Positions 1 through 7,206 of a stretch of DNA of 16,130 bases are shown piece after piece (position 1 is the stretch's first letter; the number at the start of each line of letters is the position of its first letter). The notes under the pieces are model-generated. The model saw only the letters and a list, made by a program, of their open reading frames with translations, made no database searches and had not been told where the DNA came from. Source of the DNA: Dictyocoela muelleri (taxonomy: Eukaryota > Microsporidia); the NCBI GenBank assembly GCA_016256075.1, contig SDVU01000275.1, positions 1-16,130 on the forward strand, given 5' to 3'. The translations under genes and the position numbers were made by a program.

Positions 1-323
1 AAAGTAACTTGTTATATATTAAGGCGATATTCCATTTATCAATACCTTAGTAAAAATGTAAATAAAGTATGATTTATCAATATCTTTATTTAAAAATCAA
101 TTTTAAATATTATTTTGAATTTTTTTTCAAAAAAATGTAACCCCTAACTTTCAAAATTTTGCGGCGAAAAAGCGGCGTTTCGCCGCATGCATCGAAACTC
201 CGGACAGCCGTGTATGCGATAGAAAATAAATATTTGTTTATATTTGTGTTTTTTTTGCTCAGCTTCTTTTGGCATTTTTTTTATAGCTATCCCGAACTAT
301 AAAAGTTCCCAATTCTCTGGTTA
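1..323. other. AT-rich non-coding segment with a small GC island
   Basis: I see no gene here. There is a short diverged direct repeat (atttatcaatacctta at 34-49, atttatcaatatcttta at 72-88). A sharp GC-rich island lies at about 161-220. The segment may be the edge of another mobile element, but I recognise no family. Confidence 0.5.
161..186. repeat. GC-rich hairpin
   Basis: gcggcg (172-177), loop ttt, cgccgc (181-186) is a perfect 6-bp stem, and a second gcggcg lies just upstream at 161-166. It stands out against an almost pure AT background. It could be a subterminal hairpin of a mobile element; its function is unknown. Confidence 0.6.
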
Positions 324-436
324 AATCCTATTATGAGGCCCCCCTTTGAAGGTTTTTATTTTTACAACCCTTTTAAAAATATGATTTTTTTAAAAAAAAA
401 ATAAAGGCCTTGAAAAGGGAGCCTCATAATAGGATT
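324..436. mobile_element. MITE-like short inverted-repeat element
   Basis: The ends aatcctattatgaggc (324-339) and gcctcataataggatt (421-436) are perfect 16-bp inverted repeats. The similarity continues imperfectly to about 42 bp, giving a 113-bp foldback unit with an A/T-rich centre. Near-matching 12-mers flank it (tcccaattctct 307-318, tccctattctct 439-450; 11 of 12), offset by a few bases from the ends, so they are a weak target-duplication candidate. The family is not recognised. Confidence 0.65.
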
Positions 437-784
437 GCTCCCTATTCTCTTTACTATACTCTTTTAATATTTAAAAAAAATATTTTTTAGGCATTACGTT
501 AATATAAAAAAAAATCATAAAATTATATATGTATTACACGCTATCAATATACATAATTGCCAACTGGAGAGTTGTCTGTCAAACTGTGTCTTTATATCTT
601 TTGTAACTGATGTTAAAGTTATATGTCTCTATATGTTATTGAAAACCTAGCCTTATACGATCTTCGTTTTATAAATGACTCAACAGGATACAGGTAATTA
701 GTGGTTTTTCATGAATTTATATTTTTCACTACTTTTTACCGATATGCGTCGCCACACTCATCCCCACATCTAAGAGATTCCTTT
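437..784. other. AT-rich spacer, nothing recognised
   Basis: No coding pattern, RNA gene or clear repeat is visible between the MITE-like unit and the MULE remnant. A short open frame that begins near 701 runs into the MULE's left end and has no protein-like composition. Confidence 0.5.
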
Positions 785-2427
785 CTACGTCATGGCTTTT
801 TGAAAATTCAGACTAAATGCAAATTCGGACTAAAAAGGGTGGTTTTTATTTTCCAAAAAAAACCCTATTATGAACAAAAAAAATAATGAAAAAATTATAT
901 AAAAGTTATTACAAAAAAAATAGAAATACAGATATTTAGGGCAACTACTAATATCATTTTAAATCTCAGAACAAAACAATCATAACTTGTAGATGTAGTA
1001 GAAGACCATGCCGAAGGGAACTTTAACAGAAGAAAAATATTTTAAATAAGGGAAAAATAATACATAAATGTGAACAACTCAACCCAACAGAAATAAAAAA
1101 ATTTTAGGAAAAAATAAAGTTAAGGAAATGGCTAATAAAGCATTTTTAAATAACAAAGAAATTATTTCAGAAGTTTTTAAAAATATAGACTTATCTAGAA
1201 AAGTCGAAACTCGGTAAAATCACAAATTTAAACAGAATTATAAATAATTTACGGGATAAAAAAAATTCAAAATTATGATAATACTGATGACATCCCCAAT
1301 GAGCTAAAATTTACCATATCGGGCAATATTTTTCTTAATATGATAGTGGCGTTAAAAATTCGGAAAGAATGTTGATATTTATAAATAATGAAAAAATTTG
1401 CTATCTTAAGAATTCTAAAATTTAATAAGCAGACGAACTTTTAAAATATAACCTAGAGAATTCAAACAAATTTATATAATCCACGTTAAAATAATAGATG
1501 ACTATTTTTCTATTTTATACGCCTTTCTTCCAAACAAAGCATAAAATACACACTTGAGAGTTTTTAAATTTATTGATAAGATAATTAATAATAAGTCTTC
1601 AGAATATTTAATAATAGACTTTGAAATTGCACCAATACAAGAATTCAAACAAATCTTTAAAAATACAAAAATATTTAATTGTTTCTTTCATTTTTCACAA
1701 AATGTATGGCGATGCATTCAAAAAAAATATTTTGGTTATAAATATAAAAATAATAATGATTTCAGAACGTATATTAAAATGATGTTATCAATTTCTTTTG
1801 TACCCAAAGAAAAAAAATTAATTGAATATGAAAAATTTAAAATTGTTTTTTTGAAAAAATTTAATGAAAAATAAGATATCGAGATTTTAAATTATTTTTA
1901 AAACAATTATATAATTAAACGGTCAGATGAAATTTCAGACTGGGATAGTAGTGAGAGGACTTTGAATAATATACCTTTAACAACTAACATATGTGAAGGA
2001 TTTAACAGGTCTTTTAATCCATTATTTGAAAGAAGTCATCCAAACTTAGTGAAACTAATAATTATTTTAAGAACACAAGATCATTTGCAAGATCAAAAAA
2101 CAAATGCAACATTAAGTTTCCAATCATCAAAGCGACCTGATTTAAAAACTTTACGAAAACTGGGGAATTTAAAAACAATTATCAATAGATATGAAGAATA
2201 TTATGATTTATTCTTTCAGAAAGCAATAACTACAGTCTATAATTTTAATATTTAATAAATCCATTTTATTATTATTCTAAATATTAGCCTTAAATCATTT
2301 TTAACATCTTTATTTTTTTTCAATGTCAAGAAAGTTTTTTTTAAAAAAAGTAGCAACTTTTTTTGGCCGAATTTGCGTTTCAGCCGTATTGGACCTTCGG
2401 CCCAATTCGAACGACACGCTACGTCAT
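785..2427 (+). mobile_element. Degenerate MULE DNA transposon with candidate 9-bp target duplication
   Basis: The MULE transposase remnant at about 984-2255 is framed by the direct 9-mer ctacgtcat at 785-793 and 2419-2427; 9 bp is the usual MULE target-site duplication length. Inside these lie related inverted ends: gcaaattcgg at 819-828 and ccgaatttgc at 2367-2376 match exactly, with looser similarity on both sides. The right end carries an extra stem-loop (attggacc/ggcccaat, 2387-2405, one mismatch) that lengthens it by about 17 bp. The element between the 9-mers is about 1.6 kb, short but enough for one transposase. Boundaries are inferred. Confidence 0.6.
984..2255 (+). pseudogene. MULE-type transposase, broken (FLYWCH-like and DDE remnants)
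   Basis: The gene would encode the enzyme that cuts and joins the MULE ends. Read across several frames, the family order is visible. At about 984-1070, TCRCSRRPCRRE followed by HKCEQ resembles a FLYWCH zinc finger. At about 1290-1370 there are fragments like IPNELKFTISGNIFL and SGVKNSERMLIF. At 1554-1874 is the catalytic core segment with IIDFE and CFFHFSQNVWRCIQ, ending near LSISFVPKE. At 1962-2255, LNNIPLTTNICEGFNRSFN is the C-terminal part that carries the family's last acidic residue (the E of ICEGFN). The second catalytic Asp (IIDFE) and this Glu survive; the first catalytic Asp is not recognisable. In-frame stops and frameshifts separate the pieces, and no intact start is seen. The family call is strong; the product is dead. 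Confidence 0.85.
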
Positions 2428-2461
2428 TGTTATATTAGACCAAGTCTTAATCAGCTATACA

Positions 2462-2614
2462 ACACCGAAACAACAGTATATATATATTATAATTATATAG
2501 TTATGACCGCTTAATGTCATTATCTCATTATTTATTAAAGAGTGACGTCAAAAGAAATCGACCATGATACTTTAATCCTTACAACAAGAGTGTTAACCAC
2601 TGACCTATCTGGTC
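2462..2614 (-). repeat. tRNA-like SINE-type repeat, copy 1
   Basis: Read on the minus strand, the unit begins GACCAGATAGGTCAGTGG, and a GGTCGATTTC box lies at about position 52. That is the spacing of the internal A and B boxes of RNA polymerase III promoters in tRNAs (A box at about 8, B box at about 52). It does not fold into a proper cloverleaf, so it is not a functional tRNA. A roughly 75-bp AT-rich tail follows. It matches the copy at 3438-3590 at all but 6 of 153 positions, in the same orientation. This copy's A box (TAGGTCAGTGG) is weaker than copy 2's. A tRNA-derived SINE is the best guess; a tRNA pseudogene duplicated with flank is the alternative. Confidence 0.6.
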
Positions 2615-3437
2615 AACTGCATTCCCGCAAAACGGCAAAGTCGTTTTTCTGGAAAAATGACAAAATTTTTCATCCCGAAAAACGACAAAAATTATAATTC
2701 TAAAAATCATTATATATGAAAATTATTATAATAAATTAGTAATTTTTAAAATTATAAAAAAAAAATAAATAAAAATCATTTAATTTATTAAAGACTATAT
2801 AATTAAATATTCGAAAATAACACATATTTTATAAAATCCCATGTAATAATAACGGCTATTATTGAAAAGTAAGTACTTTGAAATTTTTATCACATAATTA
2901 TATTTTGATTTTCAAAGTACTTCTAAATTTACACTGCTAAAAAATAATATTATTATCTTATCATTTATTATCATTTTCTTTTTAAACAAATTAACAAAAA
3001 AATTTATCAACGTAAATTAAATATTTTACATTTTTTCGAATTTGTTTGATTAAACATTTTAAAATGTTTTATTGGTCAAACTGTAAAAAAAGCCCGCAAA
3101 TATTTTTTTTTGTAATAAAGACATTAAATCTTGTATAAATAAAAAAACAGAAGTAATTCAAGATATTTAATTTTTAATAAATATTTTTTTGGAAAAAAAA
3201 GTGTTCTTAACTTTTATTAAATAATTTGATGTAATTTTGTAATTAAAACAACATGACATGAATAAATGTATTAATTATTACTGAATTTATAACTAATACA
3301 TTACCAACAAATAAAATTAACAAGTATTTAATGTTCATTATAAATATAAACTTTATTTATCAATATTCTCCTTTTTTACAATTAAAAAATTTCAATATTG
3401 ATATTTGAGTTTTGTCGTTTTTCGGGATCGGAATACC
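2615..3437. mobile_element. Non-coding terminal-inverted-repeat element between the two SINE-like copies
   Basis: No protein-coding pattern is seen in these 823 bp. Near the ends, atcccgaaaaacgacaaaa (2672-2690) and its exact reverse complement (3410-3428) form a 19-bp inverted repeat. The outermost bases also pair loosely: attcccgcaaaacggcaaag at 2621-2640 resembles the reverse complement of 3411-3436. The left end is thus partly duplicated. Inside are a perfect 13-bp hairpin (2871-2883 with 2910-2922) and, near the middle, an 18-bp palindrome (3052-3069). It looks like a non-autonomous foldback or MITE-type DNA element of unknown superfamily. Confidence 0.6.
2871..2922. repeat. 13-bp inverted repeat with 26-nt loop
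   Basis: aagtactttgaaa (2871-2883) and tttcaaagtactt (2910-2922) are exact reverse complements around an AT-rich loop. It lies inside the 2615-3437 element and may be a subterminal structure of that element. Confidence 0.7.
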
Positions 3438-3590
3438 ACACCGAAACAACAGTATATATGTATTATAATTATATAGTTATGACCGCTTAATGTCATTATC
3501 TCATTATTTATTAAAGAGTGACCTCAAAAGAAATCGACCATGATAATTTAATCGTTACAACAAGAGTGTTAACCACTGAGCCATCTGGTC
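3438..3590 (-). repeat. tRNA-like SINE-type repeat, copy 2
   Basis: On the minus strand this copy starts GACCAGATGGCTCAGTGG. The stretch TGGCTCAGTGG is a textbook A box, and GGTCGATTTC at about position 52 is a B box one base short of consensus. It is the same length as copy 1 and about 96% identical to it. Its tRNA head faces away from the 2615-3437 element, while that of copy 1 faces into it, as expected for two direct repeats. Pol III transcription is possible on motif grounds only. Confidence 0.6.
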
Positions 3591-3687
3591 GACATTTTTT
3601 TTCTAAAATATTTTCTTTAACAATAAACAATAAAAAAAAATTTTAATAAAAATTTAGTAATTTATTTTAACCATAAAGATTATTTTT

Positions 3688-3890
3688 AAAATAATCATAG
3701 AACGAATTTAAAATAGCCATAGAACGAATTTAAAATAGCCATAGAACGAATTTAAAATAATCATAATAGAAATTTAAAATAATCATAATAGAAATTTAAA
3801 ATAATCATAATAAATTTAAAAACAATTATAATAGAAATACAATTTTAGAAAGAATCTAAAACAAATATAGAACGAATTTAAAACAATATT
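3688..3890. repeat. 22-bp minisatellite upstream of glutamate-cysteine ligase
   Basis: Units such as aacgaatttaaaatagccat recur every 22 bp (starts at 3701, 3723, 3745). They then change to a variant with ataatcataatagaaattta and decay into partial copies by about 3890. About eight or nine units are present. The array ends roughly 75 bp before the start codon of the ligase, so it occupies the proximal upstream region. Confidence 0.85.
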
Positions 3891-3960
3891 TTTCCTGAAA
3901 TTTAACCTTTAAAACAAATTTTGATACAAAAAAATATATTTAAAAAAATTCGTATAAAAA

Positions 3961-3964
3961 CCCC
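3961..3964 (+). promoter_or_regulatory. CCCC motif abutting the start codon
   Basis: cccc directly precedes the ATG at 3965 in otherwise AT-rich sequence. Short CCC- or GGG-like motifs just before start codons are a described feature of microsporidian genes, so this supports both the start choice and the lineage guess. A single instance could be chance. Confidence 0.45.
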
Positions 3965-5752
3965 ATGGGGCTTTTAAAATTTTCCAGGTGTCTCGAATGG
4001 TCAGAAATACTTCAAAATAAAGAGAATGCTAAGGAAAGAGGTATAAAACAATTTATTAAAGTTTATAAAAAATTCAAAAATCATGTTGTTGAAGATTTTT
4101 TATGGGGTGATGAATTGGAATGTATGTTGGTGGGTGCAAATAATACATTTTATTTACTTTTATTGTCTGATGATGTTAGAACAGAGCTGAAGAATAATGA
4201 TTCCATGATTGTTAATCCTGAGTTTGCGGGGTATATGATCGAGACAACACCGAAGGAACCCTACAATTACCAAATTTCTGATCTTTACAAAGTTGAGCAA
4301 AATATGATTATGAGAATCAATAACTTGAAATTGGCATTAGAAAGGGTTACCTTCGGACGATCTATATTTGGATTTCCACTTTTTATTTCAGTTTTCCCAG
4401 GATTAGGTGTTAGAAATATTTTTTGGGATAGTTCAGGCCCCGCTAAATTATGTTATAATGAGACAAGAAGCAAATATTTTCCTGACAACGCTATAACGAA
4501 CCACCCTCGATTTAATTCATTTCAGAAAAATATTCGGAATAGACGTGGTAAGTGCCCCGAAGGATATATTCCTATCATGAAAGACTCTAAATCTAATAAT
4601 CAGCTGATAAATATTGATTCTTTTGGATTAGGAATGGGGTGTTGCTGCCTACACACAACATTGCAGGCAAAAACTTATGACGACGCATGTTACTTGTATG
4701 ACCAGATTGCTGCCATTTCTCCGCTTCTATTGCGTATTACTAGAGCATCTCCAGTAGCACAAAGTCGATTGCTTAATACAGAAACCAGGTGGGATATTTT
4801 ATCGTTTGCAGCAGATTGTCGAACCGATGAAGAAAGAGGGGCAAAGTTTGATGTATCGGGAGATAAACAAAGATCATCTCCTATATTAAAAAGCAGATTT
4901 TCTTCCATAGACTGTTATATATCTAGAAGCAACAGAAACATTCCAGAGTATAACGATATTCATATTCCTATTCATGAAAAATCATATGAATTGCTAATTA
5001 AAGACGGGGTAGATACTAAAATGGCACGGCATATTGCATCATTATTTATCAGAGATCCTCTTTTGATATACGAAGAAATGATAAATGATTCAAAAATTAG
5101 AGATGACTCATACCTCGATGATTTTTTGAATATTCAGACTAGTAATTGGCGTTCAGTAAGAATTAAGCCACCTGAAAATACTGGGTGGCGCGTAGAAGTA
5201 AGATCAATGGAAATACAACCGAGTGCATTTGAAAATGCAGCATTTTCGATATTCGTTTTTCTATTGTCGCGAGTTATTGCCACCTACAACCTGAATTTTT
5301 ATATCCCGATATCACTAGTTGATGAAAATTTCAGACGTGCAAATATTTTCAATCGAAGCCCAAGTGAATTCAAATCAAAACTCGGTTCAGACAATCAAAA
5401 ATTCTTTTATAGACGAAATATTTTAGATGACGGACCAGCAATTATCGCTGAAGGAACTATCGACGAAATATTTAATAGTTCAAAATCGAGTAAAGGAATT
5501 TTGTATTTCATAAAAAAATATTTGTCTGATCAACCCGGTGATAATTCTAAAACAATGAAATATGTAGATTTCGTAGGAAAACGATGTTCAGGCGAGTTGA
5601 TGTCTGTTTCTGAGTGGATTAGAAAGTTTGTTATTAATCATGCTGAATATCAAAAGGATTCTGTTTTGAGTGAAAATATTGAAAATGATCTTATTAGAGA
5701 GTTTAAGCGCGTGCTTGAAAGAAATAATGTTGATCATTTGAAGAATAATTAA
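3965..5752 (+). CDS. Glutamate-cysteine ligase catalytic subunit (gamma-glutamylcysteine synthetase)
   Basis: This 595-residue enzyme joins L-glutamate to L-cysteine using ATP, the rate-limiting cytosolic step of glutathione synthesis. It is the eukaryotic type (animal GCLC, yeast Gsh1). Visible family blocks, in order: N-terminal MGLL; WGDELE at 47-52, whose Glu50 and Glu52 match the family's metal/substrate-binding acids; EFAGYMIETTP at 86-96; HPRFNSF...RNRRG at 180-195; GMGCCCL at 223-229 with the conserved cysteine cluster; RWDI...DEERG at 275-292; SLFIRDPL at 359-366; NIQTSNW at 389-395; GWRVEVRSMEIQ at 407-418; and C-terminal SGELMSVSEWIRKF. It is slightly shorter than human GCLC (637) but looks complete. 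The ATG is chosen because MGLL matches the family N-terminus. There are no introns, and base composition is richer in G+C than the surroundings. It looks intact and selected, unlike its neighbours. No modifier subunit or glutathione synthetase is nearby. Confidence 0.96.
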   Translation: MGLLKFSRCLEWSEILQNKENAKERGIKQFIKVYKKFKNHVVEDFLWGDELECMLVGANNTFYLLLLSDDVRTELKNNDSMIVNPEFAGYMIETTPKEPYNYQISDLYKVEQNMIMRINNLKLALERVTFGRSIFGFPLFISVFPGLGVRNIFWDSSGPAKLCYNETRSKYFPDNAITNHPRFNSFQKNIRNRRGKCPEGYIPIMKDSKSNNQLINIDSFGLGMGCCCLHTTLQAKTYDDACYLYDQIAAISPLLLRITRASPVAQSRLLNTETRWDILSFAADCRTDEERGAKFDVSGDKQRSSPILKSRFSSIDCYISRSNRNIPEYNDIHIPIHEKSYELLIKDGVDTKMARHIASLFIRDPLLIYEEMINDSKIRDDSYLDDFLNIQTSNWRSVRIKPPENTGWRVEVRSMEIQPSAFENAAFSIFVFLLSRVIATYNLNFYIPISLVDENFRRANIFNRSPSEFKSKLGSDNQKFFYRRNILDDGPAIIAEGTIDEIFNSSKSSKGILYFIKKYLSDQPGDNSKTMKYVDFVGKRCSGELMSVSEWIRKFVINHAEYQKDSVLSENIENDLIREFKRVLERNNVDHLKNN

Positions 5753-5894
5753 ATTTTGAATAATTAAATTTTAAAGATAATTAAATTTTAAAGATAATTA
5801 AATTTTAAAGATAATTAAATTTTAATATTAAATTTTGAATAATTGAATTTTGAATAATTAAATTTTGAATAATTAAATTTTAAAGATAATTATT
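5746..5894. repeat. AT-rich tandem repeat starting at the ligase stop codon
   Basis: Two interleaved units, gaataattaaatttt (15 bp) and aaagataattaaatttt (17 bp), alternate for about 150 bp. The first copy overlaps the last codons and the TAA of the ligase, so the repeat may have grown from the gene's own 3' end. Repeated attaaa strings could serve as polyadenylation signals, which is inference only. Confidence 0.85.
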
Positions 5895-5913
5895 TGTTTT
5901 AATTAATGTCATT

Positions 5914-7021
5914 CAGTAAACCCTTTAAATAACAAACACTCATGGTAACACCTTAAAAATGTTCAGATGAAAAATAACGAAATAAAAATTTAATTACTTT
6001 TTTAGAAAATCCAATAAAGCGCGTTTTTTTTTCTTCTTATTATTTTGAAATGATTTTTTTAAACCATAGAAAAGGTGTAGGTCTTTTGTGAGTATTCGAT
6101 ATAATTTTTCTATTGACATAATGTTTTGAAAACTTCATAATGTGTCCTTTGTTCGACCTTTTTTGAATCGTCTTCCACAAAATCTTCTAACTTCAGACTT
6201 CCCGCAATTTAATCTGATTCGGAATCTTTAATTTCACGATGATTATTTTTCATATCTTCAGAAATAGTTTCTAAAATTTTTCTTCATCCCCACAAGAGCT
6301 AAAGCAGACAAATTCGTTTGAATCAGAAGATACTTCTTCTATTGAAAATAATTTATATGTATCCAGAAGTGCATTTTCTATTGATTTATTATAACAATTT
6401 ATAATAACATCTGCATAAATAGTATCCCATGCTTCTAAAATGAGCACGAATGAATCTAAAAATCACATTGCTTCAATAAATCAGCATAAGATGCTTTCTG
6501 TATGGTATCTAATTCAAAAAGATTTTGTTATTTAACTTTTTTATAAAGGACATAAATTTATTCATTATTCCTTGTTTTAGTGGTTGAATCTTTGAAGTAA
6601 CATTGGATGGAAAATAAAAAAGTTCAATGTTACAGTATTCAACACCAACAGGAAGATGGTGTTTTAATTAGAGTAAATAGTATTTTTCGATTTTCGGCTT
6701 TCATTTTTTGATTTAAATTGTCTAACCATTCTTTAAAAACAAGCAGGTTCATTCGTGCCTTTTTATTGTGTCTATAATCAACGTTCAATCTCTTAAATTT
6801 TAGAATTTTAAACCCACGCGGCGTTTTAGATTTTCCAATAATTAAAGAATTATTTTCCTCTCCCTGAATACTTATGTAAAAGACTATCTTCACCATTTCT
6901 TTACGGAAATTTTCACTTATATGATCTTCTCCTTTATGCAATAAGGTTCTATGGGGTGTGCATTTTAACAAAAACCCTGTTTTACCATAATTTAAAACAT
7001 CATATTTTTAGTAGTTCGATA
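5914..7021 (-). mobile_element. pogo/Tigger-type transposon, copy B (3' part)
   Basis: The minus strand carries the catalytic and C-terminal parts of a Tigger-like transposase. The far end reads CAGTAAACCCTTTAAATAAC at 5914, which resembles the CAG-starting ends of pogo/Tigger elements, so 5914 is the likely 3' terminus. No clean TA sits outside it. The upstream (N-terminal) part is absent: the copy stops at the TA of 7020-7021, where copy A begins. Left end and insertion boundary are inferred. Confidence 0.7.
6120..7012 (-). pseudogene. Tigger-like DDE transposase, copy B, broken
   Basis: The recognisable DDE-1 domain runs from DVLNYGKTGFL through YISIQGEENNSLIIGKSKTP, VDYRHNKKARM, VFKEWLDNLNQKMKAENRKI and, after a frameshift near 6658, VEYCNIELFYFPSNVTSK then IQPLKQGIMNKF. 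An acidic C-terminal tail follows (EEVSSDSNEF, and SLKLEDFVEDD). All three catalytic positions look lost when set against the family: NADET has become NYGKT, the DNA/DNC motif has become IKT, and QPLDQG has become QPLKQG. The region before NYGKT is missing because of the copy A insertion. The longest unbroken stretch is 6639-6971. The element cannot transpose itself and is older than copy A. Confidence 0.85.
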
Positions 7022-7035
7022 CAGCCAGATCTCCA

Positions 7036-7159
7036 TAATGGAAACGCTCTCTAATTAGAACACATCGTAATTTGAACAAAATTTTTTTTAATTTTTTTCC
7101 CCTAAATCTTACTTTGTGTTCCTATTAAATCTAAAAAATTTACATTTTGTAATATGAAC
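7036..7159 (+). repeat. Subterminal iterons of copy A (TAATnnGAAC)
   Basis: taatggaaac (7036), taattagaac (7052) and taatttgaac (7068) lie exactly 16 bp apart, and taatatgaac lies at 7150. The first differs from the consensus at one position. Regular repeats next to a transposon end are plausible transposase-binding sites. Confidence 0.6.
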
Positions 7160-7206
7160 ATTGATTTTTTTTTGCATAATTTTGTTATTCTTTTGCCTCT
7201 ATACTA

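Noticed and set aside
701-886. Open frame of 61 codons at the MULE left end (mirror at 15245-15430)
   Set aside because: It covers the MULE terminal repeat and the candidate target duplication, shows no family motif, and has no plausible start context.
2323-2514. Open frame of 63 codons on the plus strand (mirror at 13617-13808)
   Set aside because: It runs across the MULE right end and into the tRNA-like repeat, and its composition is not protein-like. It reads through two unrelated elements.
3516-3590. Functional tRNA gene on the minus strand
   Set aside because: The A and B boxes have correct spacing, but the D, anticodon and T stems do not pair and the acceptor ends match only partly. 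It is tRNA-derived, not a working tRNA.
2462-3590. LTR-type retroelement with 153-bp direct terminal repeats
   Set aside because: The interior has no reverse transcriptase, protease or integrase trace, the repeats lack TG...CA ends, and the interior has its own inverted repeats, which fits a DNA element better.
3688-3890. CRISPR-like array
   Set aside because: The units are contiguous 22-bp tandem repeats without unique spacers, in a eukaryotic setting.
4690-4908. Open frame of 72 codons antisense to glutamate-cysteine ligase (mirror at 11223-11441)
   Set aside because: It lies wholly inside the conserved ligase coding sequence on the other strand and is explained as a shadow of it.
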